From Tropicibacter naphthalenivorans (GTDB lineage: Bacteria; Pseudomonadota; Alphaproteobacteria; Rhodobacterales; Rhodobacteraceae): a DNA stretch of 64,000 bases. This document shows positions 25,059-33,496 of this stretch, piece after piece; the stretch's first letter is position 1, and each line of letters opens with the position of its first letter. The stretch spans positions 694,560 to 758,559 of the forward strand of contig NZ_FWXX01000002.1 in NCBI RefSeq assembly GCF_900176475.1, given 5' to 3'. A program made the translations under genes and the position numbers. The notes below the pieces were generated by a model. That model searched no databases, was not told the origin of the DNA, and saw only the letters and a program-made list of their open reading frames with translations.

Positions 25059-26299
25059 GCCTCTAGCCCCGTCAGCGCGGCGGCGAATTCCTCGGGATCA
25101 AAGGGCGCGAGATCGTCGATCTGCTCGCCCACCCCGATCGCATGGATCGGCAGGCCGAACTTGTCCGCCAGCGCCACCAACACGCCGCCCTTGGCGGTGC
25201 CGTCCAGCTTGGTCATCACCAGCCCCGACACATCCGCCAGCTTTTGAAAGGTCTCGGTCTGGCTGATGGCGTTTTGCCCGGTGGTCGCGTCCAGCACCAG
25301 CAGCGTGTTATGCGGCGCGTCGGGGTCTTTCTTGCGGATCACCCGCACGATCTTGGCCAGCTCCTCCATGAGATCCTGACGGTTTTGCAGCCGGCCCGCG
25401 GTGTCGATCATCAGCAGATCCGCCCCTTCGGCCTGCGCGCGGGTCATGGCGTCAAAGGCAAGGCTGGCAGGGTCGGACCCTTCGGGCGCGGTCAGGACCG
25501 GCACCCCGGCGCGGTCGCCCCAGACTTGCAGTTGTTCAACGGCGGCGGCGCGGAAGGTATCCCCGGCAGCGATCACAACATGCTTGCCCGCCGCCTTGAA
25601 CTGGCTGGCGAGCTTGCCGATGGTCGTCGTCTTGCCAGAGCCGTTGACGCCCACGACCAGCACCACCTGCGGCGTCTTGGGGTACAGCGGCAAGGGGCGC
25701 GCCACGGGTTCCATGATGCGGGCGATTTCCTGCGCGAGCAGTTCCTTGATCTCTTGGACGGACACCTTCTTGCCATAGCGCCCCTCGGCGATGTTGGCGG
25801 TCACGCGCAGCGCGGTGTCGACCCCCATGTCAGAGGCGATCAGCAGCTCTTCGAGCTGTTCGAGCATGTCGTCGTCCAGCTCGCGGCGCACCACGGGGGC
25901 GGCGCTGTTGCGGCCCAACAGACGGTTGAGGAAGCCTTTGGGCGCTTCGGGCGCAGGCGCAGGAATGTCCAGAGGTGTCAGATCGGGGGCCGGATCGCTG
26001 GGCTGCGGCGCCTCGACCGGCGTTTGCACCGGGGTCGGATCGACGGGCTGCGGCATGTCCGGGGCGGTGTCGGGTAGATCCGCGGGCAGCTCTTGCGGCA
26101 CGTCCGGCGCAGGCGTGTCCGCAGGCTTGGGCGCTTCGACAGGGGCCGCAGGGGCCGGGACGGGCTCTGGCTGAGGCGCTTCAACCGGCGGCTCAGGCGC
26201 TTCTTCGACGCCGCCATCCTGGACAATCGCGTCCAACCCTTCATCCAGTTTCGACGACGATTTAAAGAGCTTGTTCTTGAGTTTGCCAAAAAGGGACAT
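25055..26299 (-). CDS. ftsY: Signal recognition particle receptor FtsY
   Basis: The SRP GTPase receptor that docks ribosome-nascent-chain-SRP complexes at the membrane. The 414 residues hold a basic N-terminal helix ([17 protein letters not shown], membrane contact), an acidic Pro/Ala-rich A domain (about 25-125, low complexity, typical of alphaproteobacteria), then the NG domain with [15 protein letters not shown] (G1), DTFRAAA, DTAGR (G3) and [10 protein letters not shown] (G4). The ATG at 26299 gives the family N-terminus; an upstream in-frame codon at 26386 is unlikely. The 3' end overlaps the converging mgtC-like gene. Confidence 0.96.
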   Translation of the reverse strand: MSLFGKLKNKLFKSSSKLDEGLDAIVQDGGVEEAPEPPVEAPQPEPVPAPAAPVEAPKPADTPAPDVPQELPADLPDTAPDMPQPVDPTPVQTPVEAPQPSDPAPDLTPLDIPAPAPEAPKGFLNRLLGRNSAAPVVRRELDDDMLEQLEELLIASDMGVDTALRVTANIAEGRYGKKVSVQEIKELLAQEIARIMEPVARPLPLYPKTPQVVLVVGVNGSGKTTTIGKLASQFKAAGKHVVIAAGDTFRAAAVEQLQVWGDRAGVPVLTAPEGSDPASLAFDAMTRAQAEGADLLMIDTAGRLQNRQDLMEELAKIVRVIRKKDPDAPHNTLLVLDATTGQNAISQTETFQKLADVSGLVMTKLDGTAKGGVLVALADKFGLPIHAIGVGEQIDDLAPFDPEEFAAALTGLEA

Positions 26300-26627
26300 G
26301 AAAACGCCTGTGTTCCGGTGGTCCCCCTCACCTAATATGCCTGACGCTTTAATAAAAGTCTCAGTTGCCCCCCGTGGCCGCTGCACCCCGGTTCAAAGCG
26401 TGGTTTTGCGCCGTGGCGTGGGGTTTGGCCGGAGATTGCGGGGGATTTGCCCCGGATTGCCTGATGTGGCGCGCGTTAACGCTCCTGCCCTCGAATCAGG
26501 CCGACATCACAGGCGGCGCGGCTGCGAGGCCGAAAACCCACAAGTGGAGATAGCACAAAACCAACCTTTCCTGCCAGCTAAGGCAAATACAAGCTCTCTA
26601 GATTTCATAAAGGCCATCTTTTTCACG
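26300..26627. other. Non-coding gap between ftsY and the fdsB terminator
   Basis: This 328-base stretch presumably contains the ftsY promoter. I see no convincing gene: small open frames on the plus strand (for example 26365-26553) start with rare codons, have no ribosome site and show no domain. There is also no trace of an fdsA catalytic-subunit gene, which would normally follow fdsB. Confidence 0.6.
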
Positions 26628-26650
26628 AAAAAGGCGCCCCGCAGGGCGCC
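26628..26650 (-). terminator. Rho-independent terminator after fdsB
   Basis: On the minus strand GGCGCC (26650-26645) and GGCGCC (26638-26633) pair across CTGCGGG, followed by TTTTT. It lies 26 bases past the fdsB stop and closes that transcript. Confidence 0.85.
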
Positions 26651-26676
26651 CTATCGTTTCGACCCCTCAAGGGCGG

Positions 26677-28362
26677 TTAAATCTCGTCGGGGAAGTGCCG
26701 CATCACCAGCCGGATCGGGTTCGGCGCCGCCTGCCCCAGACCGCAGATCGACGCGTCGCCCATGGCCTGACACAGCTCTTCGAGCAGGGGCTTGTCCCAG
26801 TGATCGGCGCTCATCAGCTTGACGGCTTTTTCACAACCCACGCGGCAGGGCGTGCACTGGCCACAGCTTTCATCCTCGAAGAAACGCAGCATGTTCAGCG
26901 CGGCATCCTTGGCGCTGTCCTTGTCGGACAAAACCACCACGGCGGCAGAGCCGATAAAGGTGTCGTGGTCCTGCAAGACGTCGAAATCCAAGGGAATATC
27001 GGCCATGGACGCAGGCAGCAGCCCCGAGGACGGACCACCCGGCTGGTACGCTTTAAAGGTGTGCCCGTCGAGCATTCCGCCCGCCGCCGCGATCACATCG
27101 GTGATGGTCGAGCCCGCAGGCAGCAGGTGCACGCCAGGCTTGTTCACGCGCCCCGAGACCGAATAGTTGCGCAGCCCCTTGCGGCCGTTGTGTTCGGTAT
27201 CGGCAAAGACCTGCGGGCCTTCGCGGCAAATCTTGCCCACCCAGTACAGCGTCTCGACGTTGTGCACGAGCGTCGGCTGGCCGAACAGACCCACCTGCGC
27301 CACAAAGGGCGGACGGTGACGCGGGATGCCGCGCTTGCCTTCGATGCTTTCAATCATCGCGGATTCTTCGCCGCAGATGTAGGCCCCGGCGCCCCGGCGG
27401 ACCTCGATATATCCCGGCTCGGCAAGGCCCGCGGCCTCGAGCGCGGCAATCTCGCGGCGCAGGATTTCCAGCACGGCAGGGTATTCGTCGCGCATGTAGA
27501 TATAGCAACGCTCCGCCTCGATCGCCCAACCCGCGATCAGCATTCCTTCAAGAAAAACATGGGGTTCGCGTTCGAGGTGAAAGCGATCCTTGAAGGTGCC
27601 CGGCTCGCCCTCGTCACCGTTGACGGCCACGTAGCGGGGGCCGGGATTGGCGCGCACAAAGCCCCATTTTTTACCCGACGGAAAGCCCGCCCCGCCCAGA
27701 CCGCGCAGACCGGCGTTCAGCACTTTGTCCTGCACTTCTTCCCAGTCGCCGTTCTCGCGCAGCGCCTTGAGTTCGGCATAGCCGCCGTCCGCCTCATAGG
27801 CCGCCAGCGTCTGGTAGTCGGGCAGATGCGCGTGGAAGTCCTTGGCCGCAATCGCCGCCTCCACCTTTTCCGGGGTCGCGTGGTCGATGTGGTTGTGGCC
27901 GATTTCCAGCACCGGCGCGGTGTCGCAACGGCCCATACAAGGCGCACGCAGCACGCGCACCTCGGCGGGGTCCATGCCGCTTTCCAGCGCCGCGCGCAGC
28001 TGTTCCGCCCCGGCCAGTTCACAGGACAGGGAATCGCAGACCCGGATCGTCAGCGCAGGCGGCGGCGTCTCGCCCTCTTTGACCACGTCAAAATGCGCAT
28101 AAAAGGTTGCGACCTCGTAAATCTCGGCCATGGACAGGCGCATCTCTTCGGCCAGCGCGCGCAGATGCGCGGCGGACAGATGGCCATAATGGTCCTGAAT
28201 CAGGTGCAAATGCTCGATCAGCAGATCCCGCGCACGCGCGCGATCGCCCAGCAGGTCGCGCACCTCGGCCCAGGCCTGATCCTCGACCTGTCGACCCTTG
28301 GGGGTGTGCCGCCCCTTGCCCTTACCAGATTTCCAGACGCCTTTGCGTTCGTCGAGTGCCAT
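26677..28362 (-). CDS. fdsB: NAD-dependent formate dehydrogenase beta (diaphorase) subunit, NuoE-NuoF fusion
   Basis: A 561-residue flavoprotein that passes electrons from formate dehydrogenase to NAD. The N-terminal half is NuoE-like with a thioredoxin-fold [2Fe-2S] site (CDSLSC and CMGRC). The C-terminal half is NuoF-like, with the FMN/NADH segment GLRGLGGAGFPSGKKW, EGEPGTFKDR, GAGAYICGEE, an SLBB fold, and the [4Fe-4S] motif SCGQCTPCR with a distal Cys in SICGLG. The ATG at 28362 follows AAGGAGACACGC. The catalytic fdsA, fdsC and fdsD genes expected downstream are absent: a terminator and ftsY follow instead. It could serve another dehydrogenase encoded elsewhere. Confidence 0.9.
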   Translation of the reverse strand: MALDERKGVWKSGKGKGRHTPKGRQVEDQAWAEVRDLLGDRARARDLLIEHLHLIQDHYGHLSAAHLRALAEEMRLSMAEIYEVATFYAHFDVVKEGETPPPALTIRVCDSLSCELAGAEQLRAALESGMDPAEVRVLRAPCMGRCDTAPVLEIGHNHIDHATPEKVEAAIAAKDFHAHLPDYQTLAAYEADGGYAELKALRENGDWEEVQDKVLNAGLRGLGGAGFPSGKKWGFVRANPGPRYVAVNGDEGEPGTFKDRFHLEREPHVFLEGMLIAGWAIEAERCYIYMRDEYPAVLEILRREIAALEAAGLAEPGYIEVRRGAGAYICGEESAMIESIEGKRGIPRHRPPFVAQVGLFGQPTLVHNVETLYWVGKICREGPQVFADTEHNGRKGLRNYSVSGRVNKPGVHLLPAGSTITDVIAAAGGMLDGHTFKAYQPGGPSSGLLPASMADIPLDFDVLQDHDTFIGSAAVVVLSDKDSAKDAALNMLRFFEDESCGQCTPCRVGCEKAVKLMSADHWDKPLLEELCQAMGDASICGLGQAAPNPIRLVMRHFPDEI

Positions 28363-28528
28363 GCGTGTCTCCTTGCGTTGCGGGCAATTTACCGTCCAAA
28401 ACGCCGCAGGCGCAGACGGAAAACGACGCAAAAGACGCAGGCAGCGCCCAGAAACGCACCCGATTTCGCCCGATGGGTGACGGAATGTTCCGATAGCGGT
28501 ACACGGGGACGCATCAAGAGGGGCTGCA

Positions 28529-29542
28529 ATGGCACGGTTCGCACTCGTCACGCTGGGCATGGTGGCGCTGCTTTTCATGGGGCTGGCGTGGGGCGGGCCG
28601 TGGGCTTTGGCGGCGCTGCTGTATATCACGGTGTTCACCTTTTTCATGGACAAGGTCACGGCGCTGGCTCAGGTGGACCATCCGGGGGCCGAGTTCCCGT
28701 CGGGCAACGGGTTGTCGGTGGTGCTGGCGCTGGTGCATTTCCCGCTGCTGTTCGGCGGGGTTTGGCGGCTGGGTGGCGACGCATTAACAACGCTAGATAA
28801 AGTATTGATGTTCCTTGCTTTATCTCTGTTCTTTGGGCAGGTGAGCAACTCCAACGCGCATGAGCTGATCCACCGCAGCGCGCGCGGGCTGCGGCGGCTT
28901 GGGGTGGCTGTGTATGCCTCGGTTCTGTTTGGGCATCACGCCTCGGCGCATGTGCGGGTGCATCACGTTCATGCCGCCACCGATGCGGACCCGAATTCGG
29001 CGCGGCTGGGCGAGAGCTTTTATGCGTTCGCGTGGCGCGCGTGGCGGGGGGCGTTGCGCGAAGGCTACCGCGCCGAATCGCGTCTGCGCGCCGGTCGCGG
29101 CGTGCATCCTTATGTCTGGTACGGGCTGGGCGCGCTGGCGTCGCTGGGGTTGGCCTATGCGCTTGGCCAAGGCAAAGCCGTGCTTTGGCTGCTTGGCCTG
29201 TCAGCCTACGCACAGGTACAGCTGTTTCTGTCGGATTACGTGCAGCATTACGGGCTGCGCCGCCTCCTCACGCCGCAGGGCAAGCCCGAGCCCGTCGGCC
29301 CGCAGCACAGTTGGAACGCGCCGCATGGGTTTTCCTCGGCCCTGATGCTGAACGCGCCGCGCCATTCGGATCACCACGCGCGCCCGGCCCGGCCTTATCC
29401 GGGGCTGGAAATTGACCGCCACGCCATGCCGATCCTGCCGCAATCGCTGCCGGTGATGGCGGTGCTGGCGCTGGTCCCGCCGGTCTGGCGGCGGGTGATG
29501 GACAAACGCGCGGCTCGCTGGGCGGAGCCTCGCCCAAGTTAA
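28529..29542 (+). CDS. AlkB-type alkane monooxygenase / membrane fatty-acid desaturase-like protein
   Basis: A 337-residue integral membrane di-iron enzyme. The histidine boxes HELIHR (about 110), HVRVHHVH (about 147) and NAPRHSDHHARP (about 275), with the extra LFLSDYVQHYGLRR segment, are those of AlkB alkane 1-monooxygenases. About six hydrophobic helices flank them. It would hydroxylate a terminal methyl group using rubredoxin and oxygen, but no rubredoxin or rubredoxin reductase gene is near. The ATG at 28529 follows AAGAGGGGCTGC. It diverges from fdsB. It may instead act on a lipid or terpenoid; many roseobacters carry such a gene without growing on alkanes. Confidence 0.87.
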   Translation: MARFALVTLGMVALLFMGLAWGGPWALAALLYITVFTFFMDKVTALAQVDHPGAEFPSGNGLSVVLALVHFPLLFGGVWRLGGDALTTLDKVLMFLALSLFFGQVSNSNAHELIHRSARGLRRLGVAVYASVLFGHHASAHVRVHHVHAATDADPNSARLGESFYAFAWRAWRGALREGYRAESRLRAGRGVHPYVWYGLGALASLGLAYALGQGKAVLWLLGLSAYAQVQLFLSDYVQHYGLRRLLTPQGKPEPVGPQHSWNAPHGFSSALMLNAPRHSDHHARPARPYPGLEIDRHAMPILPQSLPVMAVLALVPPVWRRVMDKRAARWAEPRPS

Positions 29543-29597
29543 CCAAGCATTAAAACCTGACTATGCGGCGGAAATGGTTTCTGGCACCTTAAAGACC

Positions 29598-30023
29598 ATG
29601 ACACACCGCATGACACACGCCCTGATCAAAACCCCGCTGCTGGGGCTGGCCTTTGCCGCGCTCAGCCTGCCCGCCCTTGCTGCCGAGGCGCTCTCGGCCA
29701 GCGAATTCGAAGCCTACACCTCTGGCAAGACGCTGTATTTCGGGCTTTCGGGCCAATCCTACGGCGTCGAAGAGTACCTGCCGAACCGCAAGGTGCGCTG
29801 GTCGTTCCTGGACGGCAAATGCAAGGACGGCTTTTGGTACGAAGAGGCCGGCCAGATCTGTTTCGTCTACGAAGACACCCCCGACCCGCAGTGCTGGTCA
29901 TTCTTTCAGGACGGCGACAAGCTGCGCGCAGTGTTCGAAAACGACCCCAGCGCAACCGTTCTGTACGAGGCTGGCCAGAACGATCAGCCGATGAGCTGCA
30001 TGGGCCCCGACGTGGGCGTCTGA
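29598..30023 (+). CDS. Small exported protein, function unknown
   Basis: A 141-residue protein with a signal peptide (LIKTPLLGLAFAALSLPALAAEA). The mature part is compact and aromatic-rich (KTLYFGLSGQSYGVEEYLPNRKVRWSF, CKDGFWYEEAGQICFVYED) with four Cys in the mature region (CKDGFWYEEAGQIC, CW and the C-terminal SCM) that could form two disulfides. Starts at 29598 and 29610 are both possible; 29574 lies upstream and is less likely. I recognise no named domain with certainty. Its last 40 bases overlap the end of the converging LysR gene. Confidence 0.72.
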   Translation: MTHRMTHALIKTPLLGLAFAALSLPALAAEALSASEFEAYTSGKTLYFGLSGQSYGVEEYLPNRKVRWSFLDGKCKDGFWYEEAGQICFVYEDTPDPQCWSFFQDGDKLRAVFENDPSATVLYEAGQNDQPMSCMGPDVGV

Positions 30024-30883
30024 GCGCCCTTCGCCTGTTGCAGCTTGCCAAACCCTTGGCGCAGGTAATCGGCGATGGCGTGCACCGCCGGGTGACGCGC
30101 CGAGCCGAGATACAGGTTGATCTTTTGCATCCCAAGCTCGGGCAGCGCGGCGATGTCTACATGCACCAGATTGCCCGAGGCGTGCCCTTCGAGCGAGGCG
30201 GTCACCGCCAGATCGGCCGAGACGCTGGCGTCGATGGCTTGGTCGTTGTCGGAATGCACCGCCATTTCCCACGGCACATCGGCGCGGTCCAGCGCGCTGG
30301 TCGCCGGGTCGCGGAACGCGCAGAACGAGCAGAACGCCAACCGCAGCGGGCGCTGCTTAAAGGCGATGCCATCGGGCGCACTGACCCAGCGCAGGGGGAC
30401 CTCGGCCAGTGTCTCGCCGCCATTGCCCACATCCGCTTCGGTGGTCAGGATCACATCGACCTCGCCGCGGGCAAATTGCGCCTTGAGCCGGTTGCTTGAA
30501 CTGCTGATCAATTCGACCTGCACGCGCGGATGACTGCGGCCCATCCGCTTGAGCACTTCGGGAATCACCGGATAGACGATGTCGTGGGGCACCCCCAGCA
30601 CGACCTGCCCTTCCCAGCTTTGATCGGTCAATTTGGTATAAATCTCGTCGTTCAGCTCGATCATGCGCTGCGCGTAGCCCAGCAGTTGCACCCCGGCAGG
30701 CGTCAGCACCACGCCCCGGCCAGAGCGCTCCAGGACCTTTTGCCCCAGCAATTCCTCGAGCCGTTTCAACTGCATAGAGACAGCCGATTGGGTGAGGTTC
30801 AAGAACCCGGCAGCGCGGGTAACCCCGCCGGATTCGGCCACGGCCACAAAGGATCTCAGGGCGGTCAGGTCGAGATTTCGCAT
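29984..30883 (-). CDS. LysR-family transcriptional regulator
   Basis: A 299-residue regulator with an N-terminal winged HTH (about 1-60: LTALRSFVAVAESGGVTRAAGFLNLTQSAVSMQLKRLEELLG) and a periplasmic-binding-like effector domain (about 90-290). It is transcribed divergently from a DUF1127 gene, and a LysR-type operator lies between them. The ligand is unknown. Its last codons overlap the converging exported-protein gene by 40 bases, so one of the two 3' ends may be slightly different from what is drawn here, although both frames stay open to their stops. Confidence 0.93.
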   Translation of the reverse strand: MRNLDLTALRSFVAVAESGGVTRAAGFLNLTQSAVSMQLKRLEELLGQKVLERSGRGVVLTPAGVQLLGYAQRMIELNDEIYTKLTDQSWEGQVVLGVPHDIVYPVIPEVLKRMGRSHPRVQVELISSSSNRLKAQFARGEVDVILTTEADVGNGGETLAEVPLRWVSAPDGIAFKQRPLRLAFCSFCAFRDPATSALDRADVPWEMAVHSDNDQAIDASVSADLAVTASLEGHASGNLVHVDIAALPELGMQKINLYLGSARHPAVHAIADYLRQGFGKLQQAKGAQTPTSGPMQLIG

Positions 30884-31008
30884 TCATCACCCCTTGTGAT
30901 GTGTGGGTTCAAAAACATTCGTTTCACTAATGGCAGTCGTCGCAGCATATTCATCAACATCGAATATGGAAACACAAACAGTCATCACAAGTTTTGAAGG
31001 ATACCATC
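30884..31008. promoter_or_regulatory. LysR-type operator region with layered inverted repeats
   Basis: CATATTC (30946-30952) and GAATATG (30962-30968) form a perfect inverted repeat with a 9-base spacer, the T-N11-A layout of LysR sites. A second pair, CTTGTGATG (30893-30901) and CATCACAAG (30983-30991), is a perfect 9-base inverted repeat enclosing the first, and CATCAC (30885-30890) pairs with the same GTGATG arm. The region is AT-rich relative to its surroundings and controls both divergent genes. Confidence 0.7.
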
Positions 31009-31212
31009 ATGATCCGTGTTGCCCGCCGCCTGTCCGCCCCCTTTGCCCTGCCCCGCCTGAGCCTGCGCAAACTGTTTGCGCTGCACCAAAGCCGCCAGGC
31101 GCTGCGCGCCCTTGACGCCGACCAATTGCGCGACGTCGGCCTGACCAAGGCGCAGGCCCAAGCCGAAGCGAACCGCCCCGTTTGGGACGCGCCCGATTAC
31201 TGGTCGCGCTGA
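31009..31212 (+). CDS. DUF1127 small basic protein
   Basis: A 67-residue basic protein. The C-terminal half is the DUF1127 motif (HQSRQALRALDADQLRDVGLTKAQAQAEANRPVWD). The ATG at 31009 is preceded by GAAGGATACC. Small DUF1127 proteins in alphaproteobacteria are linked to phosphate, carbon or stress responses, in some cases through RNA binding. Divergent to a LysR gene with a clear operator between, so LysR control is likely. Confidence 0.88.
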   Translation: MIRVARRLSAPFALPRLSLRKLFALHQSRQALRALDADQLRDVGLTKAQAQAEANRPVWDAPDYWSR

Positions 31213-31345
31213 AACAGCACGTTTCGCCGGAATTTAAAGGTTTATTCCTGCCATATCTTGAAAACGCGCCCCCGTCTGCCAATATCCGTACCTGAACACC
31301 TCGGACAGAGGTCCGGGGTTCAGAGGGATTAAAACGGAGGCTGCT

Positions 31346-32131
31346 ATGGCAGAATTTGACACAATCCGGACGGCGGGCATCTCTGGCGCCCGCGCCGCCC
31401 AGATTGATGAGGGGCTGCGCGCCCATATGAACAAGGTCTACGGGACGATGTCCGTGGGCATGTTCATCACCTTCCTCGCCGCTTGGGCGATTGCAGGTCT
31501 GGCGGTGACGTCCGATCCGACCGGCGCAACGGCGATGATCCGCGAAGGGCAGTACCTGACCGGTCTGGGTCAAGCGATCTACATGTCGCCGCTGAAATGG
31601 GTGATCATGTTCGCGCCGCTGGCCTTTGTCTTTTTCGGCTTTGGCGCCGCCATGAACCGCCTGAACGCCGCTGGCGTGCAGCTGACCTTTTACGTCTTTG
31701 CGGCGCTGATGGGTCTGTCGCTCAGCTCGATCTTCTTGGTCTACACCGGGTTCTCGATCATTCAGGTGTTCCTGATCACCGCGATTTCCTTCGCCGGTCT
31801 GTCCCTCTGGGGCTACACCACGAAAAAGGACATCTCGGGCTGGGGGGCGTTCCTGATCATGGGTGTGATCGGCCTGCTGGTGGCATCGGTGATCAACATC
31901 TTCCTTGGCTCGGGCGTCATGCAACTGGCGATCTCGGTGCTGGGTGTGCTGATCTTTGCCGGCCTCACCGCCTATGACACGCAGAACATCAAGAACACCT
32001 ACGTGGCACACGCCGCGCATGGCGATCAGGAGTGGCTGGGCAAGGCCGCCATCATGGGCGCGCTGAACCTGTACCTAGACTTTATCAACATGTTCATGTT
32101 CCTGCTGCAACTGCTGGGCAACCGCGAATAA
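31346..32131 (+). CDS. Bax inhibitor-1 / YccA-family membrane protein
   Basis: A 261-residue inner-membrane protein with seven predicted helices, starting AEFDTIRTAGISGARAAQIDEGLRAHMNKVYG, a typical alphaproteobacterial BI-1 opening, then MSPLKWVIMFAPLAFVFFGFGAAMNRL, LTFYVFAALMGLSLSSIFL and the C-terminal GALNLYLDFINMFMFLLQLLG signature. AACGGAGGCTGCT precedes the ATG. In other bacteria the family modulates the FtsH protease or calcium leak. It ends at a good terminator. Confidence 0.94.
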   Translation: MAEFDTIRTAGISGARAAQIDEGLRAHMNKVYGTMSVGMFITFLAAWAIAGLAVTSDPTGATAMIREGQYLTGLGQAIYMSPLKWVIMFAPLAFVFFGFGAAMNRLNAAGVQLTFYVFAALMGLSLSSIFLVYTGFSIIQVFLITAISFAGLSLWGYTTKKDISGWGAFLIMGVIGLLVASVINIFLGSGVMQLAISVLGVLIFAGLTAYDTQNIKNTYVAHAAHGDQEWLGKAAIMGALNLYLDFINMFMFLLQLLGNRE

Positions 32132-32156
32132 GCGGCTGACATTCGAACGCACTAAG

Positions 32157-32185
32157 GGGGCTGACCTGCGGGTCGGCCCCTTTTT
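32157..32185 (+). terminator. Rho-independent terminator after the BI-1 gene
   Basis: GGGGCTGACC pairs with GGTCGGCCCC (one G-U/mismatch) and is followed by TTTTTC, 26 bases past the stop codon. Confidence 0.85.
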
Positions 32186-32258
32186 CTTTGGGCCTAGTTT
32201 CTTTGGGCCGAGGCTTTTGTCAGCCCGAACCGCCTGAGCAAATAGAATCAGCGCATAG

Positions 32259-32295
32259 AAAAAGGGCCGCGCGATTGTCTCGCACGACCCTTTTT
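32259..32295 (-). terminator. Terminator after rpmG, probably bidirectional
   Basis: The stem GGGCCGCGCGA / TCGCACGACCC with wobble pairs is flanked by A-runs on the left and T-runs on the right, so it can stop transcription in both directions. For rpmG it lies 25 bases beyond the stop. Confidence 0.75.
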
Positions 32296-32319
32296 ACAAT
32301 CCGTAAGGATCAGCCAAGA

Positions 32320-32487
32320 TTACTTGATCTTGCCTTCCTTGTATTCGACATGCTTGCGCACGACCGGGTCGTACTTGCGCACGGTCATTTTCTCGGTCAT
32401 GGTCCGTGCGTTTTTCTTGGTCACATAGAAGTGGCCCGTGCCTGCGGTCGAGTTCAGGCGGATCTTGATGGTGGTCGGCTTCGCCAT
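32320..32487 (-). CDS. rpmG: 50S ribosomal protein L33
   Basis: A 55-residue large-subunit ribosomal protein: [31 protein letters not shown] and the C-terminal [17 protein letters not shown] match the L33 pattern. This is the cysteine-free (zinc-independent) form, the usual one in alphaproteobacteria. The ATG at 32487 is preceded by CAGGAGACGAACC, a strong ribosome site. rnpB lies just upstream on the same strand. Confidence 0.97.
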   Translation of the reverse strand: MAKPTTIKIRLNSTAGTGHFYVTKKNARTMTEKMTVRKYDPVVRKHVEYKEGKIK

Positions 32488-32592
32488 GGTTCGTCTCCTG
32501 CAACGAGGGCGAGCGCCCTTCGTGAAATCTCTATGAAGCCCGCCTTTTACTGGTCCGCGCGCCCGAGTCAACAGGCTTTGAGCAGGTTTCTT

Positions 32593-32989
32593 GCGTGGAA
32601 GACCTATAAGCCGGATTTTGTTCCCCCCGTTGCCGGGGTTCGACGACCATTCATCTAGGCGGCGCGTTGCCACGCCGCTCTTGCTGCCAACCCGGACCTC
32701 TCGGGCCAAAGCCGCCCTGTGCCGATATCCCGTGCAGGATCAGCGCACGCGAGGTCCCTATTTGGCATTGCTCCCGGTGGGGCTTGCCATGCGGGCGCTG
32801 TTGCCAGCCCCCCGGTGGGCTCTTACCCCACCGTTTCACCCTTACCTTTTGGCGAACCAAAAGGCGGTCTGTTTTCTGTGGCGCTATCCGTCAGGTTGCC
32901 CTGCCCGGGCGTTACCCGGCACCAATGCTTTGTCGAGTCCGGACTTTCCTCTCCCCGTTACCGGGCAGCGGCCGTCCAGTCTTCCACGC
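32593..32989 (-). ncRNA. rnpB: RNase P RNA (class A)
   Basis: The catalytic RNA that removes tRNA 5' leaders. The minus strand shows the conserved region GAGGAAAGTCCGGACTC (32951-32935), the CAGAAAACAGACCGCC block, GGTAAGGGTGAAACGGTGGGGTAAGAGCCCACC and the final ATAGGTCTTCCACGC. The 5' and 3' ends pair perfectly as P1 over 11 bases (GCGTGGAAGAC at 32989-32979 with GTCTTCCACGC at 32603-32593). No protein gene overlaps it with support. End points are set by P1 and could be a few bases off. Confidence 0.95.
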
Positions 32990-33090
32990 GAGGGGCAGAT
33001 AGGCGCGAGCACAGGGCGCGGTCAAGGGGCTTTGGCTCTTGCCCTTGGCCCAGCCACGCGCAAGATGCGCGCCAAAGCCCGGAGACAGCC

Positions 33091-33435
33091 ATGAAACAAG
33101 TCCTACTGGTCCGCCGCGATCTGAACATGCGGCGTGGCAAGGAAATCGCCCAGGGCGCGCACGCCTCCCTGTCCGCCACGCTGCAAAACCTAGACGACGA
33201 GCGCGTGCACACATGGCTGCAACAGGGCATGGCCAAGATCGCGCTGGTCGTCGACAGCGAAGAGGACCTCTTGAAACTGACCACCAAGGCCAGCGAGGCC
33301 GGCCTGATCACCGCTGTGATTACCGATGCGGGCAAGACGGAATTCGGCGGTGTTCCGACACGCACCGTTGCGGCCATAGGGCCGGACGAGCGGATGAAGA
33401 TCGACTTGATTACAGGTCATCTCAAACTCAGATAA
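33091..33435 (+). CDS. Peptidyl-tRNA hydrolase 2 (archaeal/eukaryotic-type Pth2)
   Basis: A 114-residue Pth2-family enzyme that releases tRNA from stalled peptidyl-tRNA. The core KQVLLVRRDLNMRRGKEIAQGAHAS matches the family start, followed by MAKIALVVDSEEDLLKL, GLITAVITDAGKTEFGGVPTRTVAAIGP and KIDLITGHLKLR. It is not homologous to bacterial Pth1. The ATG at 33091 follows GGAGACAGCC. It diverges from rnpB and precedes tatD. Bacteria usually rely on Pth1; the Pth2 copy may be a supplement. Confidence 0.93.
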   Translation: MKQVLLVRRDLNMRRGKEIAQGAHASLSATLQNLDDERVHTWLQQGMAKIALVVDSEEDLLKLTTKASEAGLITAVITDAGKTEFGGVPTRTVAAIGPDERMKIDLITGHLKLR

Positions 33436-33496
33436 CCGCCCCGCGCTTGACCCTTCCTGCGTCCTCCTAGATACCCCTACATCAAAGGAGCCGCCC

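Noticed and set aside
26365-26553. Small plus-strand gene in the ftsY-fdsB gap
   Set aside because: Starts with TTG, has no ribosome site, no domain, and composition does not look coding.
26695-28800. Plus-strand open frame of 701 codons opposite fdsB
   Set aside because: Shadow of fdsB; runs into the start of the AlkB-type gene in another frame.
32591-33094. Several open frames over 32.6-33.1 kb
   Set aside because: They overlie RNase P RNA, whose conserved core and 11-bp P1 pairing explain the sequence.
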